Positions 9,487-20,636 of a stretch of DNA of 64,000 nucleotides are shown here, piece after piece. A program made the translations under genes and the position numbers. Under the pieces are notes generated by a model. It was not told the DNA's origin, did no database searches, and saw nothing but the letters and a program-made list of their open reading frames with translations. This DNA is from Paenibacillus algicola (GTDB lineage Bacteria; Bacillota; Bacilli; Paenibacillales; Paenibacillaceae), in assembly GCF_005577435.1 (NCBI RefSeq), contig NZ_CP040396.1, forward strand, positions 3,104,501-3,168,500, in the 5' to 3' direction. Each line of letters starts with the position of its first letter. Positions within the stretch are counted from its first letter, which is position 1.

Positions 9487-10953
9487 CTATAAATAATTCA
9501 TGTAAATGGTCCGCTTCTGCAGGTACCCTTCAAGACCATACTCGCCGTCTTCTCCACCGAGTCCGCTCAGCTTGTGACCGCTATGGTAGCCCTGCATGCA
9601 GCCGGACATGCCCTGATTCAGGAATACGGTTCCGACCTGAAGCACATCCGTACCGTGCATCATTTTCTTCATATCATTCGTGAACAGGTAAGCCGACAAG
9701 CCCAGCTCGCTGGCATTGACGATGTCAATTGCCTCTTCGAAGCTGGAGATCCGAACGATCGGAAGCACCGGTCCAAAGATTTCTTTTTGCGCTGCAGCCA
9801 TATCCGGCTTCACATCCACCAGAATGGTCGGCTCATACCAGTAACCTTTGTCAAAAATACCGCCGCTCGGGCGTTTGCCGCCCCACGCGATGGAAGCGCC
9901 CTGGGCTACCGTTTCCTGCACAATGTCGTCAATCTTGATCAGGTCATTGCCGTTCGCTTTCGGTCCCATCGTGACCGACGGATCAAACGGATCCCCGACC
10001 TTGATGGATTTCATATGCTCCAGCAGCTTCGCGGTAAATTCATCGGCCACCTTCTCATGGACCAGCACCATCTCACTGCACACGCAAACCTGACCGCAGT
10101 TCGCGAATCGTGCAGATACCGCCGCTTCCGCTGCTTTATCAATATCTGCATCCTCCAGCACGATGAACGGAGCCTTGCCTCCCAGCTCCAGAGATAATGC
10201 GGTAATATTGTCGGAAGCGGCCTTATAAATCTGCTGCCCTGCACGGACGCTGCCGGTAACCGTAACCAGCTTGGTGATCGGGCTGCTGACCAGCAGCTGT
10301 CCCACCTCGGCGCCGGTGCCGGTCACGAAATTGGCAACGCCAGGCGGAAACCCTGCTTCGTGAATTAAATTGAAAAATTCAGCTGAGGCAATCGGCGTCA
10401 ATTCGTGCGGCTTAATGATCATCGTATTGCCAGTGACGAGCGCTGGTCCAAGCTTTCTGCCAAGCAAGGCAAGCGGATAGTTCCAGGCACACAAGCCAAT
10501 CGTCACGCCGTAAGGAACCTTGCGGATTTGGAGGATCTCTCCTTCCCGGTTCGAAGGCAGAATGTCGCCTTTGATCTTGTTCGCAGACTCGGCAGCATAC
10601 ATCATGTAGGCCATGGTGTCGTCCACCTCGCCCAGCGCCTCGCCATAGGTCTTGCCCTGCTCCAGCACCAGCAGCCTGGCGAGAAAATCCCGCTTCTCCT
10701 TCACCTTCTCTACCAGCTTGACGAGATAGGCAGCACGTTTGACAGCTGGAAGCCGCTGCCACTGCAGCTGTGCTTTCTCCGAGGATTCCAGCGCCTTCTG
10801 TACATCTGATGCCGCAGCGTCGCTGACCCGCCCGATAACTTCCTCATTAGCGGGATTCTGCACCTCGATCAGCTTGGCGGATGAGGAGTCTACCCACTGA
10901 CCGTCAATGTACAAGCGGTAGTATTCTTGACCATTATGTTCTGCTTTCATCAT
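9487..10953 (-). CDS. NAD(P)-dependent aldehyde dehydrogenase, candidate 3,6-anhydro-L-galactose dehydrogenase
   Basis: 488 residues, the full length of the family. Visible catalytic residues are Asn157 (WNYP), Glu256 (LELGG) and the nucleophile Cys290 (NCGQVC). The Rossmann region has TGSVRAG. The family oxidises aldehydes to acids. The neighbourhood also encodes a cycloisomerase, a zinc 5-dehydrogenase and a KduD-like reductase, the order of enzymes in the published 3,6-anhydro-L-galactose pathway, so this enzyme is inferred to make 3,6-anhydro-L-galactonate. By family alone it could equally be a lactaldehyde or succinate-semialdehyde dehydrogenase. It is monocistronic, with its own promoter about 120 bases upstream. 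Confidence 0.82.
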   Translation of the reverse strand: MMKAEHNGQEYYRLYIDGQWVDSSSAKLIEVQNPANEEVIGRVSDAAASDVQKALESSEKAQLQWQRLPAVKRAAYLVKLVEKVKEKRDFLARLLVLEQGKTYGEALGEVDDTMAYMMYAAESANKIKGDILPSNREGEILQIRKVPYGVTIGLCAWNYPLALLGRKLGPALVTGNTMIIKPHELTPIASAEFFNLIHEAGFPPGVANFVTGTGAEVGQLLVSSPITKLVTVTGSVRAGQQIYKAASDNITALSLELGGKAPFIVLEDADIDKAAEAAVSARFANCGQVCVCSEMVLVHEKVADEFTAKLLEHMKSIKVGDPFDPSVTMGPKANGNDLIKIDDIVQETVAQGASIAWGGKRPSGGIFDKGYWYEPTILVDVKPDMAAAQKEIFGPVLPIVRISSFEEAIDIVNASELGLSAYLFTNDMKKMMHGTDVLQVGTVFLNQGMSGCMQGYHSGHKLSGLGGEDGEYGLEGYLQKRTIYMNYL

Positions 10954-11073
10954 TTCCTACACATCTCCTTTGGCGTTCAATATGCGTCAATCAGTAAGTT
11001 TAAAATAACAGAACAAATACCATTAATAAAATAATGATTTATATTTTCGATATATAGTTCCAATTTATAAATG

Positions 11074-11102
11074 ATTATACAGTTGATGAATGTGAGTGGC
11101 AA
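11074..11102 (-). promoter_or_regulatory. Sigma-A promoter of the aldehyde dehydrogenase gene
   Basis: On the minus strand, TTGCCA, 17 bases, TATAAT. Just downstream is TTGGAACTATATATCG, whose TTGGAA word also occurs near the IclR/cycloisomerase and GH117 promoters and may be a regulator site. Confidence 0.65.
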
Positions 11103-11142
11103 CCTTATTTTACAAAGTAAACCGGGGCCGAAGTACAGTCAG

Positions 11143-14205
<3,063 letters not shown>

Positions 14206-14235
14206 TCACCTTCACTCCTTATTCTTTGACAAGAA

Positions 14236-14267
14236 GAGCACTCGTTCCCTGTGGAATTCGAGTGCTC
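14236..14267 (-). terminator. Terminator after the SDR gene
   Basis: GAGCACTCG and CGAGTGCTC form a perfect 9-base stem. On the minus strand it is followed by TTCTTGT. It closes the cycloisomerase operon. Confidence 0.6.
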
Positions 14268-14291
14268 TCCTCGGCACATCTTCAGCTTCTA

Positions 14292-15062
14292 TTATCGACC
14301 CATCCAGCCGCCGTCTACCGTTACAATGGTGCCGGTTACATAATTTGAGGCTGGCGAGGCCAGATAGATCACGGCTCCGTTGAGGTCCTCCGGTCTGCCC
14401 CAGCGGCCGGCAGGAATTCGGCTCAGAATTGCTTCATACCGGTCCTTGTCATTGCGAAGCTGCTCGGTATTGTCTGTTTCGATATACCCCGGTGCAATCG
14501 CATTGACCTGAACACCCCGGGAAGACCATTCATTCGCCAATGCCTTCGTCAGCTGCCCGATTCCGCCTTTACTGGCGGCATAGCCCGGAACGCTAATGCC
14601 CCCCTGGAATGTGAGCAATGAGGCCGTAAAGATAATTTTGCCGCTGCCTTGCTCCAGCATGCCCTGCCCGATTTCTCTGGCCAGTATAAACTGTGAGTTC
14701 AAATTGACCTCGATCACATGATCCCAATAGTCATCCGGATGCTCTGCAGCGGGCTTGCGCATGATGGTTCCAGCATTGTTTACCAGAATGTCCACCTGCC
14801 CATGCTCTTCCTTCACCCTGGCTGCAAAGGCAACCAAAGCTGCACGGTCACTGAAATCACAGGCATAGCCGGAAAAAGAACGACCGGTGCGAAGAACCTC
14901 CTGCTCAATCTCGCTTCCCGATTCCTCCAGTGTCGCACTGACTCCGATCACATCGGCCCCGGCCTGTGCCAGTGCGAGCGCCATAGATTTGCCAATCCCG
15001 CGCTTGCAGCCTGTCACAAGTGCCTTCTTCCCTTCCAGTCCGAACCATTGCTGAATACTCAT
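14292..15062 (-). CDS. SDR oxidoreductase, KduD-like (2-keto-3-deoxygluconate/diketo-deoxy acid reductase)
   Basis: 256 residues when started at ATG 15062, chosen because AAGGG lies about 11 bases before it while an ATG six codons upstream has no ribosome site. Classical SDR features: TGCKRGIG nucleotide loop, NNAG, Ser148, and Tyr161-x3-Lys165 (YAASK). The sequence resembles KduD/2-deoxy-D-gluconate 3-dehydrogenase. It starts 1 base after the zinc dehydrogenase stop, so the two are translationally coupled. In the anhydro-galactose route a KduD-like enzyme reduces 2,5-diketo-3-deoxy acid to KDG; the tight pairing with a 5-dehydrogenase supports that role. The exact substrate is inferred. Confidence 0.82.
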   Translation of the reverse strand: MSIQQWFGLEGKKALVTGCKRGIGKSMALALAQAGADVIGVSATLEESGSEIEQEVLRTGRSFSGYACDFSDRAALVAFAARVKEEHGQVDILVNNAGTIMRKPAAEHPDDYWDHVIEVNLNSQFILAREIGQGMLEQGSGKIIFTASLLTFQGGISVPGYAASKGGIGQLTKALANEWSSRGVQVNAIAPGYIETDNTEQLRNDKDRYEAILSRIPAGRWGRPEDLNGAVIYLASPASNYVTGTIVTVDGGWMGR

Positions 15063-15063
15063 A

Positions 15064-16104
15064 TTACTGCATCCCTTCATTGCAGCGGATCAGCACCTTC
15101 ATCGCTCCGCTGCCGGATTCCATTTGTTCAAAGCCCGCTTGAATTTCATTCAGCGGATAGACCTCACTAATAATCTGGTCCAGAGCCAGCTCTCCGCCCG
15201 CCACCAGTGCGATCGCTTTCTCAAAATCCTCATGCTCGTACACACGCGCGCCTACCAGCTTCAGCTCTCTCCAGAAGAAGCGGTGCAGATCTACCGGTAC
15301 CGGCTTGCTGAATATGCCAACGATCACAATCGTACCGCGAGCCTTGGGCAGCTTGGTCATTACCTCTGCTCCTGCAAGAGAGGAGGTCACTTCAAACACC
15401 ACATCGGCGCCACGACCGCCTGTCACTTTCTGAACGTATTCGGCCAGATCCACTTCCTTGGAGTTGCATGTATTAAGGCCCAGCTGCTGCAGCAGCGTCA
15501 GGCGGTAAGGATTAATTTCAGCGACGGTGACAATAGCGCCGGCGGCTTTCGCAACCATGGCGATTAAGGTCCCGATCGGTCCCCCGCCGATTACGACAAC
15601 CTGATCCCCCGCGGTCACATTGCCCAGCCTGACATCATGGCATGCTACCGCGAGCGGCTCAATTAGTGCGCCGTACTTCAAGCTCAGCTCCTCCGGGAGG
15701 CGATGCAGCGTCTTGGCGGGAACGGTCCAGAACGATTGAAAAGCGCCATCTGTCTCAATCCCCATAAACTTCAAATTGTGACATATATGGCTGCAGCCGT
15801 CTTGGCAAGCAGGGCATTCTCCGCAGGAGTCAAGCGGCATCACCGTCACCTTGTCACCCGGCTTGAATGCCGTAACCTGAGCCCCGATCCGCTCGACGAC
15901 GCCCGACATTTCATGTCCAATCACCTGCGGCATGGTGACGCGATGATCCATGTGCCCATGGTATATATGAAGGTCAGTACCGCAGATGCCAGCATAACCG
16001 ACCCGAATCTCAACCTCCTGTGGTCCCGGCTCCCGGCGTGCAATGGTGCCTACAGTGATGCTCTTGTTCCCTTTATAAAATGCTGCTTGAATATCCATCT
16101 TCAT
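15064..16104 (-). CDS. Zinc-dependent MDR dehydrogenase, candidate 2-keto-3-deoxy-L-galactonate 5-dehydrogenase
   Basis: 346 residues, threonine/sorbitol dehydrogenase-like. Catalytic zinc ligands are Cys41 and His64-Glu65 (GHE). Structural zinc ligands are Cys94, Cys97, Cys100 and Cys108. The NAD fold has VVIGGGPIGTL. It lies between the cycloisomerase and the KduD-like gene in one operon, the position expected for the enzyme that oxidises the C5 hydroxyl of 2-keto-3-deoxy-L-galactonate. L-threonine dehydrogenase-type activity is the alternative by homology alone. Confidence 0.82.
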   Translation of the reverse strand: MKMDIQAAFYKGNKSITVGTIARREPGPQEVEIRVGYAGICGTDLHIYHGHMDHRVTMPQVIGHEMSGVVERIGAQVTAFKPGDKVTVMPLDSCGECPACQDGCSHICHNLKFMGIETDGAFQSFWTVPAKTLHRLPEELSLKYGALIEPLAVACHDVRLGNVTAGDQVVVIGGGPIGTLIAMVAKAAGAIVTVAEINPYRLTLLQQLGLNTCNSKEVDLAEYVQKVTGGRGADVVFEVTSSLAGAEVMTKLPKARGTIVIVGIFSKPVPVDLHRFFWRELKLVGARVYEHEDFEKAIALVAGGELALDQIISEVYPLNEIQAGFEQMESGSGAMKVLIRCNEGMQ

Positions 16105-16135
16105 TGACTCCTCTCATGAATATTAAATTTCGAAC

Positions 16136-17239
16136 TTAGAATGTCTCCTGATAAGGCTTTAGCAATTCCCAGTCAAATTCGACGCCCGTACCAGGCTTAT
16201 CCGGCGCGATCGCCCGCCCGTCACGAATGACCAGCGGCCGCTTCGTATATTGATCAATCGGAAAGCTGTGAACCTCCAGATACGAGGCATTTGGCATCGC
16301 AGCCATCAGACTGACATGAAGCTCCTGCATGCCATGGGTACACACTGGCAGGTTATAGGCATAGGCGAGGTTAGCCACCTTCAGCCACCCGGTAATTCCG
16401 CCGATATTGGAGGCGTCCGGCTGCGGGAAATCAATCTGTCCGCGGGTAATCATATTGACGAATTCATAGACCGTGTGAAAATTTTCCCCCGCCGCAAGCG
16501 GGAGCCCGCCTTCGCTGCCAATTCGGCGAAAGCCGTCATAGTCATCCGGAATGGTCGGCTCCTCCAGCCAATAGATGTTATAGGGTTGCATTAGCCTTGC
16601 AGCCTTGACGGCCGTCTCAACGGTCCATTTCATGTTCGCATCCACCATGAATACGCATTCAGGTCCGATCAGCTCCCGGACTGCCGCTACGCGTTCAATG
16701 TCCTCGGCAAGCCGCTCTTGACCAAGCTTGATCTTGACCGCATGAAATCCTTTGTCCAAATAGCCCTGGACGTTTCTGAGCAGCTTCTCTTCCGAGAAAT
16801 TTAAGTCAATTCCCCCAGCGTAAGCCTTGGTCGAGGAGGCATTTCCGCCGAGCAGCTTCCACAGCGGCTCATCAAAGCTCCGGCCCCGCAGATCCCAAAG
16901 GGCAATGTCAATCGCCGAAATTGCAAAGGAAGCGATTCCACCCCGGCCCACATAATGAATCTTCCAGACCATATCCTCCCACAGCTTCTCGATACAGCTG
17001 GCTTCCTTTCCCAGCAGACAAGGCTTCAGATCATGCTCAATCATATGACAGATTGCCCGGCCGCCAATCCCGCCCGTGTACGTGTAGCCAACCCCCTGCT
17101 GACCGTTCTGCTGAACAATCGTGACCGTTACCAGTTCAAAATGTGAATGAATGCCGTGTCTGGCATCGCCGAGCTGTTCCGATAAGGGAACATGAAAATA
17201 TTGTGTTTGAATATCAGTAATCTGTTTTCCATTAGCCAT
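16136..17239 (-). CDS. Enolase-superfamily enzyme, candidate 3,6-anhydro-L-galactonate cycloisomerase
   Basis: 367 residues from ATG 17239 (GAGGGT 8 bases upstream). It is of the mandelate racemase/muconate lactonising group: KxK pair K169/K171, metal ligands D200 (VDANMKW), E226 (WLEEP) and E252 (AAGEN), and general base His302 (CTHG). These enzymes abstract the proton alpha to a carboxylate. The first place in an operon with a zinc dehydrogenase and KduD-like SDR, next to GH117 and an aldehyde dehydrogenase, matches the enzyme that opens the anhydro ring of 3,6-anhydro-L-galactonate to a 2-keto-3-deoxy acid. A sugar-acid dehydratase role is the alternative. Confidence 0.8.
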   Translation of the reverse strand: MANGKQITDIQTQYFHVPLSEQLGDARHGIHSHFELVTVTIVQQNGQQGVGYTYTGGIGGRAICHMIEHDLKPCLLGKEASCIEKLWEDMVWKIHYVGRGGIASFAISAIDIALWDLRGRSFDEPLWKLLGGNASSTKAYAGGIDLNFSEEKLLRNVQGYLDKGFHAVKIKLGQERLAEDIERVAAVRELIGPECVFMVDANMKWTVETAVKAARLMQPYNIYWLEEPTIPDDYDGFRRIGSEGGLPLAAGENFHTVYEFVNMITRGQIDFPQPDASNIGGITGWLKVANLAYAYNLPVCTHGMQELHVSLMAAMPNASYLEVHSFPIDQYTKRPLVIRDGRAIAPDKPGTGVEFDWELLKPYQETF

Positions 17240-17305
17240 ATCTTCACCCTCTATGATCATTCATCGAAACGCTCATATTCCAAATCACTCGTTCCAATTA
17301 ATCAA

Positions 17306-17334
17306 ATACTATTACAAATATTTGAGATGGTCAA
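17306..17334 (-). promoter_or_regulatory. Sigma-A promoter of the cycloisomerase operon
   Basis: On the minus strand, TTGACC, 17 bases, TAGTAT. Downstream, toward the gene, are TTGGAACGAGTG, TTGGAATATGAG and the word CGTTTCG, candidate sites for the divergently encoded IclR regulator. Confidence 0.6.
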
Positions 17335-17371
17335 TACTAAAACGGAACACTATATCAATTTAATTATGAGA

Positions 17372-17400
17372 TTGACTACTTTCGAAACGTTATTTAAAAT
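17372..17400 (+). promoter_or_regulatory. Sigma-A promoter of the IclR gene with CGAAACG in its spacer
   Basis: TTGACT, 17 bases, TAAAAT. CGAAACG sits at 17383-17389 between the two hexamers, the position for autorepression. Confidence 0.65.
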
Positions 17401-17435
17401 AATGGAATAAGAGAACTTCGAAAGCAGGTGCACTA

Positions 17436-18230
17436 TTGATGATGGACGGGAATAAAACGAACTCCACATTAGAACGCGCATTATTTCTTCTGGAGCAGCT
17501 TGCCCTGAACAAGGGCGGCGCTGGAATTGGTGAGCTGGCCGAGGCGACACAGCTTCCTAAGAGCACTACCCATCGTATATTGGAGACGTTAATGAAAGCA
17601 GGCTTCGTTATGCAGGAGCCGTCCACGGAGAAGTATTTTGTCGGGTTGAAGTCGATTGAAATTGGAATGGCCGGACTGCATAATATTGACCTGGTGGAGG
17701 CCGCAATTCCCCATTTGCAGGATCTTGCAACCCAGACCGGCCAAACCGCCTTCCTGGCTGTATATAACGAGGGTGAAGTCATCTACATTTATAAGGTGGA
17801 TGGCAGCGCATCCGTCATTATGAATGCCATTCTCGGCTCCAGAAATCCGGTGCACTGCACGGGTCTGGGGAAAGCCATTATGGCTTACTTCTCGCTGGAG
17901 ACGGTCGATAACATCGTCAGTGACAAAGGACTGCGTCAATACACACCAACGACGATTACCGATCGTCAGCAATTCCTGGAGGAACTCAGCCGAATTCGTC
18001 AGAGCGGCATCTCGGTGAACCGGGAGGAATATGATGATGGCCTTAGCTCCATTGCTGGCCCGGTGTTCAACTATACCGGCAAGGTCATCGCGGCAATCAG
18101 CGTTGCAGGCCCAACGGCCAGAATTTTTGACAAGCAGGAGCAGCTCGAGGCGCTCGTCAAGGAGAAGTCCTCGCTCATTTCCAAACGGCTCGGCTTCGTC
18201 CCGGCTATGCGCTCCGTATACCTCTCCTGA
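17436..18230 (+). CDS. IclR-family transcriptional regulator
   Basis: About 264 residues. An N-terminal winged helix-turn-helix (residues 10-65, with ELAEATQLPKSTTHRILETL) is followed by an IclR effector domain (GSRNPVHCTGLGKAIMAYF, SVNREEYDDGLSSIAGPVFN). The start may be TTG 17436, ATG 17439 or ATG 17442; AGCAGGTG spaces best with the TTG. It is divergent from the cycloisomerase operon with a 196-base shared promoter region. IclR proteins often control sugar-acid catabolism (KdgR type), so an anhydro-galactonate or KDG-like intermediate is a reasonable inducer. Not shown by the sequence. Confidence 0.88.
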   Translation: MMMDGNKTNSTLERALFLLEQLALNKGGAGIGELAEATQLPKSTTHRILETLMKAGFVMQEPSTEKYFVGLKSIEIGMAGLHNIDLVEAAIPHLQDLATQTGQTAFLAVYNEGEVIYIYKVDGSASVIMNAILGSRNPVHCTGLGKAIMAYFSLETVDNIVSDKGLRQYTPTTITDRQQFLEELSRIRQSGISVNREEYDDGLSSIAGPVFNYTGKVIAAISVAGPTARIFDKQEQLEALVKEKSSLISKRLGFVPAMRSVYLS

Positions 18231-18243
18231 AGCCTGCATGCAT

Positions 18244-18272
18244 ACCGGCGTCCTTATGGGCGCCGGTTTTTT
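18244..18272 (+). terminator. Terminator of the IclR gene
   Basis: ACCGGCG and CGCCGGT form a GC-rich stem with a 10-base loop, followed by six T residues. Confidence 0.8.
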
Positions 18273-18307
18273 CATGCCGGGCGGATCGTGATCTTAGGAC
18301 AAAAGCA

Positions 18308-18338
18308 AAGGCCGAGCTTGCGTGAGCGCCCGGCCTTG
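18308..18338 (-). terminator. Terminator of the GH117 gene
   Basis: On the minus strand AAGGCCGGGC pairs imperfectly with GCTCGGCCTT, followed by TGCTTTTGTC. It lies just past the GH117 stop, opposite the IclR terminator. Confidence 0.65.
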
Positions 18339-18344
18339 CTTGTC

Positions 18345-19439
18345 TTAGTCCTGATGCTTTGCTTTTTTGCCTAACCACAGCACTTCAGGGTTTACCTTGT
18401 TGGCATAGTGATGCTTATAATCCTCCACCGTACGGAATTTCAAAATATAATTCCACTTGGAATGCACGTTATGACACAAGCCCCAACGGATTCCCTCCAG
18501 CGGCCCCCGGTCCGTTTCGTCTGTGCGGTAAGGTCCTGCTGCCTCCGGCGGATTCTTGATTACGGCCTCAATCTCGAAGTTAATGCCGTCATGCGCATAT
18601 TGAATCGTGTTCTTCTCCGGTCCATCTGTAGAGAGCAGGCCAGCCATACCTCCCCGGTAATGCCAGAGCAGGGTTTCATGGCCGCTGTTCGTTACCGGGT
18701 TGTACTCTGATTTCACATAAGGCCCCTCCGGATGGTCTGCAATCGCGACACCCCACTTGGTCGTGCGTCCGCCGAAGGTCATTTCTTCCCCCTTCTGCTC
18801 CCCCTTGTAGTACAGCCAGAACTGATGGTTGTAATGGAACAGCACCGGGTCATGCACCTTCAAACTGTCGAAATCGCCCTTATGCTTCACCGTCAGACGA
18901 TTGTCGTCATCTCCGAACCATTCACCGTTCATGGCCGGGCGCAGGATCGGCGCATCCAGCTTCCGCCATGGTCCTTCCGGCGACTCTGCCACCGCCATTG
19001 CGATATTCTCGTATTTGCGGAGCAAATACTGACCCTCGATTACTTGATACACGAGATAGAATTTGTCCCCGTGATGCAAAATTTCCGGCGTAAACACGCT
19101 GCGGTCATCAAAGGAGCCCTTCGGTCCGCGTCCAACGGCCAGTCCCTGTTCCTTCCAATGGGTTCCGTCCGGGGAGACAGCATACCAGACCTCAGACTGA
19201 TCCCATGGAAACACCTTCGCCTCCGGATCTCCGGTCCCGAAGCCGACCGCTTCGCCTACGGATCTGGTATACCAGACATAGTACTGATCCTGAACCTTGA
19301 TTACACTGCTGGGGTCTCTCCGGTGAACTCCTTCCTCGTATTCCAGACCGGTGATAGGCTCATACGCAAAATCACAAAACCAGTCCGCATTTTTGGTATA
19401 TTGCCGGGCTCTAATCGTTGCAGCGCTTTCTTTTTTCAT
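18345..19439 (-). CDS. GH117 alpha-1,3-(3,6-anhydro)-L-galactosidase (neoagaro-oligosaccharide hydrolase)
   Basis: 364 residues, the length of the family, with repeating beta-propeller strands (YYVWYTRS, FYLVYQV, FWLYYKG). The N-terminal RRDPSSVIKV and later KVHDPVLF and NSGHETLLWH are GH117 hallmarks. Candidate catalytic residues are Asp42, Asp197 and His254-Glu255; the 155-residue gap between the two Asp matches the spacing I recall for Zobellia AhgA. The enzyme removes the non-reducing 3,6-anhydro-L-galactose from neoagaro-oligosaccharides. No signal peptide is visible, so cleavage is cytoplasmic. This is the most specific marker that the locus targets agarose or porphyran. Confidence 0.85.
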   Translation of the reverse strand: MKKESAATIRARQYTKNADWFCDFAYEPITGLEYEEGVHRRDPSSVIKVQDQYYVWYTRSVGEAVGFGTGDPEAKVFPWDQSEVWYAVSPDGTHWKEQGLAVGRGPKGSFDDRSVFTPEILHHGDKFYLVYQVIEGQYLLRKYENIAMAVAESPEGPWRKLDAPILRPAMNGEWFGDDDNRLTVKHKGDFDSLKVHDPVLFHYNHQFWLYYKGEQKGEEMTFGGRTTKWGVAIADHPEGPYVKSEYNPVTNSGHETLLWHYRGGMAGLLSTDGPEKNTIQYAHDGINFEIEAVIKNPPEAAGPYRTDETDRGPLEGIRWGLCHNVHSKWNYILKFRTVEDYKHHYANKVNPEVLWLGKKAKHQD

Positions 19440-19464
19440 GATTTCTGGCTCCTCTGCTTATTAA

Positions 19465-19499
19465 CGAAACGTTTTACCAATAAAATTTATTAAAATCAA
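19465..19499 (-). promoter_or_regulatory. Promoter and CGAAACG element of the GH117 gene
   Basis: On the minus strand TTGATT, 17 bases, TAAAAC. CGAAACG at 19465-19471 overlaps the end of the -10 box. A second copy of the half-site (GTTTCGTT) lies about 45 bases upstream. Same word as in the importer and IclR promoters. Confidence 0.5.
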
Positions 19500-19603
19500 T
19501 TTTATTGGAATTAGTTTCGTTTTTATAGTTAAGTAAATTATACTCTGAGAGCCCTTCGCCGTCAATCGCGATCTATTCCATCCCCAAGAAACAAGCCACA
19601 TAA

Positions 19604-19662
19604 AAAACCGCTCTTCCTTAGAACGGAAGTCACTAAGCCACCATCTAATCAAGAGCGGTTTC
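19604..19662 (-). terminator. Terminator of the PhyH gene
   Basis: AAACCGCTCTT pairs with AAGAGCGGTTT around a structured loop. On the minus strand the stem is followed by a T-rich tract. Confidence 0.65.
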
Positions 19663-19671
19663 ATTTGTTCA

Positions 19672-20502
19672 TTACATGCCTTTCTTATATACAATCGGGT
19701 TCAGCTTGCTTGCCGCCAGATCCCCTGGCGACAGCTCTGGCAGCCAGCGCTTCAGATCAGACTTACGGGCATTGGAATCCGGCTCCAGTACCTTGGCATC
19801 ATCGGCATAGTAAATGATCGTCATCACTTCTCTCATCGTGCTTGTCGGATTACCCGGTGCGCTGTGCAGTGTCCAGCCATAATGCCAGGTCGCATCTCCT
19901 GCTTCCAGTGCGCCGTAGTTCTCGACCTCCAGCCCTTTTGCCTCAATGTACTGACCCAGTGTCTTCTGGGACTCATCAGAAATAGCAAGCTTGCTAATAT
20001 ATCCATACTTATGAGAGCCGCTGGCAAAATTCATGGAGCCTACATCCTGAGATACCGGTACAAGCGGCATCCACATGGTCACAAAATTATCGGTATCCAC
20101 CGGCCAGTATATCTGGTCCTGATGCCAAGGTGTAATGCCCCCGCCCGGCTCCTTGAACAGGGCCTGGTCATGATATATCCGTACGCCATCCACACCGAGC
20201 AGGTCGGCTGCGATCTTCGCAAACCGGCGGGCAAACACAAAGCGCTGAATCTCCGCTGATTTCTCCCAAATATTCGAAATCTGAATGAAGGCTTTGCCGT
20301 ACGTATCCCGCTCTTCCACGGGCTTGTCGTGGTAGTTCAGCTCCTTCACTTTTTCACCAATCAACTCTCTATATACAGCGACTTCCTCTTGGCTTGCCAC
20401 ACCCGTCAGCTTCAGATGTCCCTTCTCTTGAAATTGCTTAATTTGTTCTTGACTCAGGGAATATTCGCTGGACAGCTCTGGAAGATTACTCAAATCCGAC
20501 AT
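19672..20502 (-). CDS. Phytanoyl-CoA dioxygenase (PhyH)-family iron/2-oxoglutarate oxygenase
   Basis: 276 residues from ATG 20502, chosen because GAAGGAG lies 9 bases upstream; an ATG six codons earlier lacks a site. The iron facial triad is visible as HQD in TPWHQDQIYWP and a distal His in WTLHSAPGN, followed by an Arg (STMREVM) that would bind 2-oxoglutarate. It has its own terminator and lies between GH117 and a divergent AraC gene. Its substrate is not evident. One possibility is processing of a methylated or otherwise modified agar sugar, but nothing in the sequence shows this. Confidence 0.8.
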   Translation of the reverse strand: MSDLSNLPELSSEYSLSQEQIKQFQEKGHLKLTGVASQEEVAVYRELIGEKVKELNYHDKPVEERDTYGKAFIQISNIWEKSAEIQRFVFARRFAKIAADLLGVDGVRIYHDQALFKEPGGGITPWHQDQIYWPVDTDNFVTMWMPLVPVSQDVGSMNFASGSHKYGYISKLAISDESQKTLGQYIEAKGLEVENYGALEAGDATWHYGWTLHSAPGNPTSTMREVMTIIYYADDAKVLEPDSNARKSDLKRWLPELSPGDLAASKLNPIVYKKGM

Positions 20503-20636
20503 CCTTCTCATCTCCTTCATAAATGATTTAACTCTTGATAATCCTTATGTTATCATGGTTTTAAACCACTGTATTTGAACAATCGAGGCTAGATATTGGA
20601 CATTACCGACTTATACATCTTAGGAGGCGATCTCAT

